Positions 21,194 through 29,641 of a stretch of DNA of 64,000 nucleotides are shown piece after piece. The notes below the pieces were generated by a model. That model ran no database searches. It had not been told where the DNA came from and saw only the letters and a list, made by a program, of their open reading frames with translations. The translations under genes were made by a program, and so were the position numbers. The stretch comes from Phenylobacterium sp. Root700 (GTDB lineage: Bacteria > Pseudomonadota > Alphaproteobacteria > Caulobacterales > Caulobacteraceae). Positions within the stretch are counted from its first letter, which is position 1. The number at the start of each line of letters is the position of its first letter. Location of the stretch: the NCBI RefSeq assembly GCF_001429025.1, contig NZ_LMHT01000022.1, positions 316,602-380,601 of the forward strand, read 5' to 3'.

Positions 21194-21658
21194 ATGTCCG
21201 AACTGACCCAAGGGGCTCCTGCGCCCGACTTCGAACTGGCCGGCGCCGCGGGCCCGGTGACGCTCACGGGCTTCAAGGGCAAGCCGCTGGTCGTCTATTT
21301 CTACCCGAAGGACGACACCTCCGGCTGCACCAAGGAGGCCCAGGAATTCACCGCCCTGGCCGCCGACTTCGCCAAGGCCGGGGTCGCCCTGCTGGGGGTT
21401 TCCAAGGACAGCGTCGCCAGTCACGCGAAGTTTACGGCCAAGTACGACCTCGCCGTCCCGCTGGCCTCCGACCCCGAAGGGGTGATGATCGAGCGCTACG
21501 GCGCCTGGGTCGAGAAGAACATGTACGGCCGCAAGTACATGGGCATCGAGCGCTCGACCTACCTGATCGACGCCGAGGGCAAGCTGGCCCGAATCTGGCG
21601 CAAGGTTAAGGTTCCCGGCCACGCCGCCGAGGTGCTGAAGGCCGCGCAAGCCCTTTGA
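21194..21658 (+). CDS. bcp: Thioredoxin-dependent thiol peroxidase (BCP/PrxQ type)
   Basis: Peroxiredoxin of 154 residues reducing hydroperoxides. The peroxidatic cysteine is in DDTSGCTKEAQEF. This is the only cysteine in the protein: the usual resolving cysteine five residues later is alanine, so it should act as a one-cysteine enzyme needing an external thiol. ATG 21194 is chosen because the longer frame upstream runs through the intergenic inverted repeat. Confidence 0.92.
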   Translation: MSELTQGAPAPDFELAGAAGPVTLTGFKGKPLVVYFYPKDDTSGCTKEAQEFTALAADFAKAGVALLGVSKDSVASHAKFTAKYDLAVPLASDPEGVMIERYGAWVEKNMYGRKYMGIERSTYLIDAEGKLARIWRKVKVPGHAAEVLKAAQAL

Positions 21659-21947
21659 GCTTAAGCGTGCGGCTGCGACGGGTCGCCGCACGTACCGCCG
21701 TTCGTCGTCGTCGCCTGGAACCGTCCGACGCGCGCTCCTGTTGTAGATATGTCGCGGCTGTTTGCTATGTGTGATTGGCGGGGCCGTGACGCGACACCGT
21801 ATCTAGCGGGACTATTCAGCTCCCGTTAACCAAGGAGTTAATACTCCAAGCTCACGCGACTCGCGCACGCTGCAGCGCGAAGGGCCTTGCGCGCCCTCCA
21901 AAACTCATTGCATATCGCCGGCACCCCCAGGTTCCGTAACCGATACG
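21659..21947. other. Intergenic region upstream of the M23 peptidase-bactofilin operon
   Basis: 289 bases without a credible gene. At 21826-21841 is TTAA-N8-TTAA, one base wider than the CtrA consensus TTAA-N7-TTAA, overlapping a small GGAGT-TAAT-ACTCC palindrome. I see no strong promoter by eye. Confidence 0.35.
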
Positions 21948-23111
21948 GTGAGCATGACACGCTTCGCGCGCCTTCGCCGATCGCTCGAAGAGCTATTTCC
22001 CGAGAGACACCTCTACGTCCGCTCCGGCGGGGAAATGCGCTCTTTCGTTCTGACGTCCGGCCGCCAAATGGTGATCGCCGGCGGTATCGCGGCCGGCGCG
22101 CTCTGGATGGGCGTCAGCACGGCGGCGATGATGGTCAACGCCATGGCCCTGTCCGGCCACGACCAGGAACTGGCCCGCATGGAGGCCAAGTCCGAGCGCC
22201 TGGTGGCCGACCGCGAAGCCCGTCTCAACAGCGCCGTCGCCCAGCTCAACGCCGCCGAGGGCGGTGTCGACACCCTGGCCGTCACGGTGGAGCGTCGCCA
22301 CGCGGCGCTCGCCATGCTGCTCACCGAACTCAAGGGCCAGCCTGGCGCCACCGCCGCCCTGACCCCGTCCATCGAGAAGGCCACCAGCGCGCCGCCGAGC
22401 GCCAGTCCGCTGCGCCGCATCGAGATGGTTCGCGCCGGCCAGGAACGCCTGATCGACGCCGCCGACGACTTCGCCAAGACTCGCGCCGATCGGCTGCGGC
22501 TGGCCTTCCGTCTGGCCGGCCTGACCCCCTCCTCCTATATGCCCAAGGCCGGCTCGCTCGGCGGGCCGCTGATCGAGGCCAAGGACCCCCGCGCCCTGGC
22601 CGCCGTGCTCGACGTCGATGAAGGCTTCGCCCAGCGCATCCAGCATGCGGCGACGAACCTCTCCGAGGCCGGCTCCCTGGCTGAGGCGGCCACCCGCCTG
22701 CCGTTCGCCCGACCGACGACCTTGACCCCGCAGACCAGCAGCTTCGGCGTGCGGTTCGACCCGTTCACCCGTCGCCCCGCGTTCCATTCCGGGCTCGACT
22801 TCGCCGGCGCGACCAACACGCCGATCTATTCCACCGCGCCGGGCGTGGTGTCGTTCACCGGCGTCCGCTCGGGCTATGGCAACACCATCGAGGTCGATCA
22901 CGGCCGGGGCTTCAAGACCCGCTATGCTCACCTGAACGGCATCGCCGTGCGTCCGGGGCAGCAGATCGCCGTCGGGCAGCGTATCGGCGCGATGGGCTCC
23001 ACAGGCCGGTCCACCGGACCGCACCTGCATTACGAGGTCTGGGTCAACGGTCGCGCCCAGAACCCCAACCGGTTCATAAAGGCTGGCGATTATGTTCTCC
23101 AAAACGGCTAA
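21948..23111 (+). CDS. Membrane-anchored M23 (LytM) peptidase
   Basis: Cell-wall endopeptidase of 387 residues. It has a short cytoplasmic N-terminus, one transmembrane segment (about residues 38-62), a periplasmic helical/coiled-coil region and a C-terminal LytM domain. Zinc ligands are in FHSGLDFAG (H and D) and GPHLHYEVW (second H of HxH), so it should be active. The start is either GTG 21948 or ATG 21954. Its last 20 bases overlap the bactofilin gene. In Caulobacterales such pairs link a bactofilin scaffold to local peptidoglycan cleavage, so a role in stalk or shape control is plausible. Confidence 0.9.
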   Translation: MSMTRFARLRRSLEELFPERHLYVRSGGEMRSFVLTSGRQMVIAGGIAAGALWMGVSTAAMMVNAMALSGHDQELARMEAKSERLVADREARLNSAVAQLNAAEGGVDTLAVTVERRHAALAMLLTELKGQPGATAALTPSIEKATSAPPSASPLRRIEMVRAGQERLIDAADDFAKTRADRLRLAFRLAGLTPSSYMPKAGSLGGPLIEAKDPRALAAVLDVDEGFAQRIQHAATNLSEAGSLAEAATRLPFARPTTLTPQTSSFGVRFDPFTRRPAFHSGLDFAGATNTPIYSTAPGVVSFTGVRSGYGNTIEVDHGRGFKTRYAHLNGIAVRPGQQIAVGQRIGAMGSTGRSTGPHLHYEVWVNGRAQNPNRFIKAGDYVLQNG

Positions 23112-23550
23112 GCCCGAAAAGGCTTCCGTGAAGTCCGACGCGTCCCTGTCGGCACAATCGAGCGACCCGGCCCGCAAGACGCCGCGTGCGGCCTCTCTCA
23201 TCAGCGAAGACATCACCATCGAGGGCAGCATCGTCGGCGAAGGCGAACTGCATGTCGACGGCGTGATCCGCGGCGATGTCCGCATCGGCCGCCTGACGAT
23301 CGGCGAGACCGGCCACATCGAGGGCTCGGTCCAGGCCGAGAGCGTCGAGGCCCGCGGCCGCGTCATCGGCACCCTGACCGCCAAGCAGGTCCGCCTCTAC
23401 GGCACCGCCTATGTCGACGGCGACATCACCCACGAGCAGTTGTCGGTTGAAACCGGCGCCTTCTTCCAGGGCCGCAGCCTGAAGTTCCAGCGCCCCGCCC
23501 CGGTCGCGCTCGCCGCCCCGGAAGCCGCCAAGGAATCCCAGAGCGCCTGA
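23092..23550 (+). CDS. bacA: Bactofilin
   Basis: Polymer-forming cytoskeletal protein of 152 residues. A disordered N-terminal stretch of about 40 residues precedes the bactofilin beta-helix (DITIEGSIVGEGELHVDGVI and GRVIGTLTAKQVRLYGTAYVDGDIT, with its regular hydrophobic/glycine periodicity), and an Ala/Pro-rich tail ends the protein. The gene overlaps the M23 peptidase gene, implying coupled translation and joint function. In C. crescentus the BacA bactofilin recruits the PbpC penicillin-binding protein to the stalked pole; the symbol is given by context. Confidence 0.92.
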   Translation: MFSKTAKPEKASVKSDASLSAQSSDPARKTPRAASLISEDITIEGSIVGEGELHVDGVIRGDVRIGRLTIGETGHIEGSVQAESVEARGRVIGTLTAKQVRLYGTAYVDGDITHEQLSVETGAFFQGRSLKFQRPAPVALAAPEAAKESQSA

Positions 23551-23559
23551 GGCCTGGTT

Positions 23560-24270
23560 TCAGGCCGCCGCGTCCTCATAGGCGCCGTTCTTCAAGAGCG
23601 GCGCGCAATGGCTGACGTTCAGTTCCAGCGCGATCTCGACATCCATCGCGTGCTCGCGCCCGATCAGTTCCTGGCCTGAACGGCAACCGCGTAAGGTCTC
23701 GCCCAGATGCGGCTTGGCGCTGCGGAAGGCCTCACGCGCCACCAGCGCCTCGGGCTCGCCTGGCAAGTCCAGGGCCTCGATGATGGCGCCGGCCCCGATC
23801 AGATCCTCGATGGCCGGGCGCAGGCTGCCGTCGGCCCAGCGCTCGCCGGCCGGGATCACCGCGACATCCCCGCCCTCAGCCAGGGCGCGGGCCTTGGCGG
23901 CGACGGCCTGGGCGTTGCGCAGGCAGCCGGCCAGCACGATCGCCTTGCCGCAGGCCAGCGACAACCGCGAGCCGTTCGGCGAGGGCAACAGCAGGCGCTC
24001 TCCGGGATTGAGCTTCATCAGGCTGGCGGGCGACAGGCTGAGCTGTCCGCCGGCCTTGCGGCTCGCCGCCAGCCGGACGCCCAGTCGGGCGGCCTCGGCG
24101 CGGGCGGCGTCCTCGTCGCCATAGGGGAACGGGTGGATCCGCGCATGGCGATGCACCGCCACGTCCACGGCCGTCGAAAACGACAAGACGTCGACGATGA
24201 CCACGACGGCGACGCGATCACGCAGGATCTCGACCCCGTTCGGCCCCCACTCGCAATGGACCTTTTGCAT
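23560..24270 (-). CDS. ComB family protein (2-phosphosulfolactate phosphatase-like)
   Basis: A 236-residue member of the ComB family. VVVIVDVLSFSTAVDVAV near the N-terminus and LLPSPNGSRLSLAC in the middle are the conserved blocks. ComB acts in coenzyme M synthesis in methanogens, a pathway not expected here, so the true substrate in this organism is unknown. ATG 24270 (MQKVHCEW) is used because upstream codons are not family-like. It lies downstream of prfB on the same strand, 68 bases away. Confidence 0.82.
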   Translation of the reverse strand: MQKVHCEWGPNGVEILRDRVAVVVIVDVLSFSTAVDVAVHRHARIHPFPYGDEDAARAEAARLGVRLAASRKAGGQLSLSPASLMKLNPGERLLLPSPNGSRLSLACGKAIVLAGCLRNAQAVAAKARALAEGGDVAVIPAGERWADGSLRPAIEDLIGAGAIIEALDLPGEPEALVAREAFRSAKPHLGETLRGCRSGQELIGREHAMDVEIALELNVSHCAPLLKNGAYEDAAA

Positions 24271-24338
24271 GTCGCACCTGCCTCTTATCCGGCGTCTGTG
24301 ATCAGAACGCCGGACGCCGCCCAAATGCAAACTTGTCC

Positions 24339-25458
24339 TTAGCCCTCGAGGTCGCGAGTGTTCCCGACCTTCTGGGCCAGCGAGGCGCCCATGAAGGCGT
24401 CCAGGTCGCCATCCAGCACCCCTTGGGTGTCGGAGGTCTCCACCTCGGTCCGCAGGTCCTTCACCATCTGATACGGCTGCAGGACGTAGGAGCGGATCTG
24501 GTGACCCCAGCCGATATCGGTCTTTTGGTCTTCCAGGGCCTGGGCCTCGGCCTCGCGCTTCTGCAGTTCCAGCTCATAGAGCCGGGCGCGCAGCATCTTC
24601 CAGGCCTCTTCGCGGTTCTGGTGCTGCGAGCGCCCCGCCTGGCAGGCCACCGCCACGCCGGTGGGGATGTGGGTCAGGCGGACGGCGGAATCGGTCTTGT
24701 TGATGTGCTGACCGCCGGCGCCCGAGGCGCGGTAGGTGTCGGTGCGCACGTCGGACGGATTGATGTCGATCTCGATGGTGTCGTCGACCACCGGATAGAC
24801 CCAGACCGACGCGAAGGACGTATGGCGCTTGGCCGCCGAATCGTAGGGCGAGATGCGCACCAGCCGGTGAACACCGGCCTCGGTCTTCAGCCAGCCATAG
24901 GCGTTCGGGCCCTTGACCTGCAGAGTGACCGACTTGATCCCGGCCTGTTCGCCGGCCGTCTCTTCCAGGAAGTCGACGGTCATGCCGTGAGCGTTGGCCC
25001 AGCGCGAATACATCCGCAGCAGCATCCCGGCCCAGTCGTTGGACTCGGTGCCGCCGGCGCCGGAATTGATTTCAACGAAGGCGTCGTTGCCGTCCGCTTC
25101 ACCCGAAAGCAGGGCTTCGAGTTCAGCGCGCGCGGCGCGTTCCTTCAGGCTCTTGAGCTGGGCGCGAGCTTCCTCGAGGGAGGCCTCGTCGCCATCCTCA
25201 TCGGCCATCTCGGCATAGCCCACGGCGTCGGCCAGGTCGCGCTCAAGAGATTGCACGGCCTCGACCTGAGCGGCCAGCTTGCTGCGTTCACGGGTGATCG
25301 CCTGGGCGGCGGTCGCGTCGTTCCAAAGGCTGGGATCCTCGACGCGGGCGTTAAGCTCGTCGAGCTTTCTTAGGGCAGGTTCCCAGTCAAAGTCGCCTCC
25401 TGAGCAGTTCAATCGACTGCTCGATGTCAGCCTTAGAGGCCTCGACATCCGCTCTCAT
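24339..25458 (-). CDS. prfB: Peptide chain release factor 2 (programmed +1 frameshift)
   Basis: Releases peptides at UGA and UAA. Translation starts at ATG 25458, runs 23 codons to an in-frame TGA (25389-25387) and must shift +1 there to continue at GAC (Asp) for a 372-residue product. The downstream frame has the GGQ loop ([16 protein letters not shown]). The stop-codon recognition tripeptide reads SPY instead of the usual SPF. The frameshift makes synthesis depend on RF2 level, a classical autoregulation. The gene lies downstream of the PBP1A gene. Confidence 0.95.
25386..25401 (-). promoter_or_regulatory. prfB programmed frameshift signal
   Basis: Minus strand: AGGAGG (25401-25396), three bases CGA, CTT, TGA, C. 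This is the same spacing as in E. coli prfB (Shine-Dalgarno-like element three bases before the CUU UGA C slip site). Confidence 0.95.
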
Positions 25459-25554
25459 GGGAATCTCCGAACCAGAAACGTTCTGGGGCGCGGCAGATAG
25501 CGCGCGTTTGCGTCCATGACAATGGTGAGGAGCAGATGCTCCCCACCCCAGGCC

Positions 25555-27939
25555 CTAGTAGAGCCCGGTCATGTCATCCTGCTTCTTCGGGGGCGGCGGA
25601 GGCGGAACGCCTTGCGGGGTCAGCTTGCCGTCCGGCCAGACCTGATTGTACGGCATCGGCCCGGCGCTCGGCGCGCCGCTCACGACCGAGGTCGCGACCC
25701 GCGGCTCGGTGCCGGGTCGGAAGGCTTCGCGAATGCCCCGGACGCTGGCGAACTTGGCGTTCTTCGGGGCCTTGAACTCTTCCTTCGGCAGGTCCTTGGT
25801 CGCCGCGGCCATGAACTCGATGAAGATCGGCACGGCGGCCGTGGTCCCGGTCTCGCCATTGCCCAGGCTGCGGTTGTCGTCGAAGCCGACGAAAATCCCG
25901 GCCACGATTTGCGGCGTGAAGCCGACGAACCAGGCGCTGCGGTACTCGTTGGTGGTGCCGGTCTTGCCGCCCACCGGACGGTTCAGCACCAGGGCCGAAG
26001 TCGCGGTGCCGCGTTGGACAACGCCCTGCAGCATCGAGGTGACCTGATAGGCGGTGATCGGGTCCATGACCTGCTGGCCGCCTGGCGGAACCCGCGGGCT
26101 CTCGTCGCCGCTGAACCCGGCGTCGCACTTCGGGCAATCGCGCTTGTCGGCCCGGAAGATGGTCTCGCCGTTGCGATCCTGGACCAGTTCGATCAGGTGC
26201 GGTTCGACCCGTCGGCCGCCGTTGACGAAGGTCGCGTAGGCGGAGGTCAGCTTGAAGGGCGTGGTCTCCCCCGCCCCCAGCGCCATGGCCAGGACCTTGT
26301 CCATCTTCTTGACCACGCCCATCCGCACGGCGAGGTCGCTGATCTTGCTCATGCCCACGCCCTGGGCCAGACGGACGGTCATGGCGTTGCGCGACAGCTC
26401 CAGGCCGCGCCGCAGGGTGAGCGCGCCATAGTAGCGGCGGTTGTAATTCTCAGGCGTCCAGCTCTCGCCGGCCTTGCCGCCCTGTAGGGTGATCGCCGAG
26501 TCCATCACGATGCTGGACGGCGTGTAGCCGTTCTCCAACGCCGCGGCGTAGACGATCGGCTTGAAGGCCGAACCTGGCTGGCGCATCGCCTGGGTCGCGC
26601 GGTTGAAGCTCGACAGCGAGAAGGAATAGCCGCCGACCATCGCCAGGACCCGACCGGAATTGGGCTCCATCGCCACCAAGGCGCCATTGACCTGCGGCAC
26701 CTGACGCAGGCGGAATCCGCCGCCTTGCGCCGGTTCGACGAAGATCAGGTCGCCCGACTTCAGACCCTTGCCCGCACGGGCCCAGGCGACGTCCTGGCTG
26801 ACGATCGAACCGGTCCCGCCATCGCCGCTCACCCGCACGCGGACATTGCCGCCCGAGGCCTCGGTGACCAGGGCCGCGCGCCAGGCGCGGCGCTCGGCCG
26901 GCTGGCTCTTCTTCTTGGCGACGTCTTCCCAGCCGTCGGCGGTGTCGACATGCGCCCAGGCGCCGCGCCAGCCGTGGCGGCGATCGTACTGTTCCAGGCC
27001 GTTCATCAGCGCCACCCGCGCCGCCGTCTGCAGCTCGGGATCGAGGGTGGTGCGCATGTAATAACCGCCCTCGTTCAGGCGCTGGCCCAGGGTCGCCAGA
27101 CCCCGGCGGCGAACTTCCTCCACGAAGAAGTCGGCGTCGCGGTACTTGGCCCGCGTCGGGGCGTTCTGGACCTTGAGGTCCTCACGCTTGGCGGCCTCGG
27201 CGTCGGCCCGGCTGACCCAGCCGAGCTCGGCCATCTGGTCGAGGATCCAGTTACGACGGATGATCGCCTGCTGCTTGCGGCGCAGCGGATGATAGTTGTC
27301 GGGCCCCTTGGGCAGCGCCGCCAGATAGGCCGACTCCGCCAGGGTCAGATCGGTGATCGACTTGCCGAAATAGTTATAGGCGGCCGCGCCGACCCCGTAG
27401 GAGCGGTAGCCCAGCCAAATTTCGTTCAGATAGAGTTCGAGGATCTGTTCCTTGTTGAGCGTCTTTTCCAGACGCCCGGCCAGGATGGCCTCTTTCAGTT
27501 TGCGCCCAACGGTGGCGTCGCTGGTCAGCAAGACGTTCTTGGCGACCTGCTGGGTGATGGTCGAACCGCCTTCGAGGCGCCGGCCGTTCACCGCGTTCAA
27601 GACGTTCTTGGCCATGGCCCGCGTCAGGCCCATGGCGTCGACGCCGCCGTGGCTGAAGAAATTGCGGTCCTCGGCGGCCAGGAACGCCTGGGCCAGCTGC
27701 GGCGGGATGTTGTCGTAAGGGACGTAGATGCGGCGCTCGCGCGAGAACTCGCCGATCAGCACGCCGTCCCAGGCATAGGCCCGCGTCGCGGTCGGCGGGC
27801 GGTAATCCACCAGATCGCCCGCGTCGGGCATGTCGTGGAACAGCCATGCGGCATAGATGGCGATGGCGAACCCGGCCAACGCGATAGCGCTCAGCACCGC
27901 CACACCGGCGATCGCGATCCATCTTCCCGGGGGATTCAA
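25555..27939 (-). CDS. mrcA: Bifunctional penicillin-binding protein 1A
   Basis: Class A PBP of 794 residues that polymerises and cross-links peptidoglycan. It has one N-terminal transmembrane helix (about residues 8-32), a GT51 domain (AAEDRNFFSHGGVD, EGGSTITQQVAKN, LELYLNEIWLG) and a transpeptidase domain with SAFK, SRN and KTGTT motifs. Start is TTG 27939; a GGAGG ten bases upstream supports it and no ATG is near. Proline-rich C-terminus. It follows amiC on the same strand, an arrangement common in alphaproteobacteria, forming an envelope cluster. Confidence 0.95.
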   Translation of the reverse strand: MNPPGRWIAIAGVAVLSAIALAGFAIAIYAAWLFHDMPDAGDLVDYRPPTATRAYAWDGVLIGEFSRERRIYVPYDNIPPQLAQAFLAAEDRNFFSHGGVDAMGLTRAMAKNVLNAVNGRRLEGGSTITQQVAKNVLLTSDATVGRKLKEAILAGRLEKTLNKEQILELYLNEIWLGYRSYGVGAAAYNYFGKSITDLTLAESAYLAALPKGPDNYHPLRRKQQAIIRRNWILDQMAELGWVSRADAEAAKREDLKVQNAPTRAKYRDADFFVEEVRRRGLATLGQRLNEGGYYMRTTLDPELQTAARVALMNGLEQYDRRHGWRGAWAHVDTADGWEDVAKKKSQPAERRAWRAALVTEASGGNVRVRVSGDGGTGSIVSQDVAWARAGKGLKSGDLIFVEPAQGGGFRLRQVPQVNGALVAMEPNSGRVLAMVGGYSFSLSSFNRATQAMRQPGSAFKPIVYAAALENGYTPSSIVMDSAITLQGGKAGESWTPENYNRRYYGALTLRRGLELSRNAMTVRLAQGVGMSKISDLAVRMGVVKKMDKVLAMALGAGETTPFKLTSAYATFVNGGRRVEPHLIELVQDRNGETIFRADKRDCPKCDAGFSGDESPRVPPGGQQVMDPITAYQVTSMLQGVVQRGTATSALVLNRPVGGKTGTTNEYRSAWFVGFTPQIVAGIFVGFDDNRSLGNGETGTTAAVPIFIEFMAAATKDLPKEEFKAPKNAKFASVRGIREAFRPGTEPRVATSVVSGAPSAGPMPYNQVWPDGKLTPQGVPPPPPPKKQDDMTGLY

Positions 27940-28025
27940 AACTGACCGACCTCCGCAGGGCGAACCCTACCCGAAGCGTTCGGTCTAGCGTGCATCGGGC
28001 CGGGCGCCAACGGCCCTGCGACAGC

Positions 28026-29216
28026 TTAGCGCGAAGCCAGCTTCGTCTGCTGCCCGAAGTAGTCGTCGATGGCGTCGGCCACGCCGCTCATCAGACGGGT
28101 CCGGCGGCTGGGATCGCGCAGCACCGCCTCGTCGTCGGCGTTGGTGATGAAACCCATCTCCAGCAGCACGGCGGGCACGTCGGGGGCGAGCAGCACGGCC
28201 AATCCAGCCTCGCGGTGGCTGCGGCGCAGCAGCGGCTGGTGATCGCTGACCCGGTTCAGCAGCACCTCGGCGAAGGTCGCCGAGCGGTTGCGGGTCATGC
28301 GCTGGGTCAGGTCCAGCAGAATGGTCGAAACGCCGTTGTCGCCATGGGTTCCGGCCTGCATGAACCAATCGTCCTTGCTGACGAACTTGGCCGAACGGCC
28401 GGTCGCGCGGTCGGCCAGGGTGTAGACGCTGGCCCCGCGCAGGCTGGCGTCGGAGCCTGAATCCGCATGCAGAGAGATAAAGAGGTCAGCGTCGGCGCGC
28501 CGCGCGATCTGCACGCGCACGCCGTGGTCGACATAGATGTCGGTGTCGCGGGTCATCACGACCTTGTAGCGGCCGGTCTTCTCGAGCTGAGACTTCAGCG
28601 CCCGAGCCGCCGCCAGGGTGACGTCTTTTTCATTGCCGGCCGCGCCGCGCGCGCCGGGATCCTTACCGCCGTGGCCGGCGTCGATCACGATCACCTTTTT
28701 CAGCGGCAAGGCGGCCTTGATCGGCTTGATGGGGGCCGAGAGGAATCGGGCGCCGGTCGTCTGAGCCACCTGAACCGGCCCAGGCGCCTTGGCGGCCAGA
28801 TCGACCACATAGCGATAGTTGCTCACCCCGTCGGCGGGCGGCAGCAGGAAACGGCGCTTGATTGTGGCGTCGGCCGCCAGGTCGAGACGCAGACGCGCGC
28901 CGCCGGGACCGTCGTCGACAACCCAGGCCTTCACCAGGCCCAGCCCGCCGCCCTGAAGGCCGCCTTCCACCGAGACGCCGGGAAGATTCAGCACCACGCG
29001 GCGATCATCGGCGCCGTCAGCCGCCACCTTGCCGGTGGCCGAGCGATTGAGATCGATGACGATGCGGGTTTCGGTGAGGTCGCCGCCGAGACGAACCTTC
29101 AGGACATCAGCGCCCGCGCCGGCCGCCTGGGCCCCTGCGACAGCCGCCAGACAGCAGATCGCGGCGCCGACGACAGCCAGCACGCCTTTTCTGCCGATCC
29201 TGAAGATGCCGCCCAT
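28026..29216 (-). CDS. amiC: N-acetylmuramoyl-L-alanine amidase (AmiC type)
   Basis: Periplasmic amidase of 396 residues that cleaves the bond between MurNAc and the stem peptide during cell separation. Signal peptide (about residues 1-33, ending AQAA), AMIN domain (about 40-150) for septal targeting, then an Amidase_3 domain with zinc ligands in VIDAGHGGKDPGA, the ISLHADSG block and MGFITNADDE. No LysM domain. ATG 29216 (MGGIFRIG) is preferred to the upstream TTG. Divergent from rne. Confidence 0.93.
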   Translation of the reverse strand: MGGIFRIGRKGVLAVVGAAICCLAAVAGAQAAGAGADVLKVRLGGDLTETRIVIDLNRSATGKVAADGADDRRVVLNLPGVSVEGGLQGGGLGLVKAWVVDDGPGGARLRLDLAADATIKRRFLLPPADGVSNYRYVVDLAAKAPGPVQVAQTTGARFLSAPIKPIKAALPLKKVIVIDAGHGGKDPGARGAAGNEKDVTLAAARALKSQLEKTGRYKVVMTRDTDIYVDHGVRVQIARRADADLFISLHADSGSDASLRGASVYTLADRATGRSAKFVSKDDWFMQAGTHGDNGVSTILLDLTQRMTRNRSATFAEVLLNRVSDHQPLLRRSHREAGLAVLLAPDVPAVLLEMGFITNADDEAVLRDPSRRTRLMSGVADAIDDYFGQQTKLASR

Positions 29217-29641
29217 ACGCGCGCAGCCCCGCAACTAAACTGAAACGAACCTAACCCCCATATAGCGTCATGCGACATGGACAAACGGTTAACCCTGTCG
29301 TCACACTTTCCATCTTGGTGCGGCGGCTTTCCTTTTTGCGTCCAGTGTTGCAATGTCCGCTCGCGCTGGAGTGCGCGCGCTTTGCGTCGCAAAGCCGCCT
29401 TCCGCGCGAAAACCAGCCAGCGTTGGCTATTCGCCCTTCGGCGACAACGCATCATCCGATCCGCGCTCAATGTTGAGCGCGCCTGGGAACACACTAATGG
29501 GCAGCGCCGCTCGAGCCCTCTTCCGGCCTACCGCTCGTCTTGTCGGTTTCGACAACGCGATGAGCGGTGGCGTGCGCGCCCTCCTGACAAACCGGCGGCG
29601 CCCGAGCCGAGAGTTCGCGGCGCGCCACGGAGACGTATTTA
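29217..29641 (+). other. Divergent amiC-rne region with long structured rne leader
   Basis: 425 bases without a credible gene. Two clear stem-loops on the rne side: GCTTTGC/GCAAAGC (29379-29395) and CGCGCTCAA/TTGAGCGCG (29462-29481, two-base loop). GGAG at 29629-29632 is the ribosome site. E. coli rne has a long hairpin-rich leader through which RNase E cleaves its own mRNA; this region may do the same. Promoters could not be pinned down. Confidence 0.5.

Noticed and set aside
21826..21841. Firm CtrA binding site
   Set aside because: The spacing between TTAA half-sites is eight, not seven, so it is recorded only as a near match.
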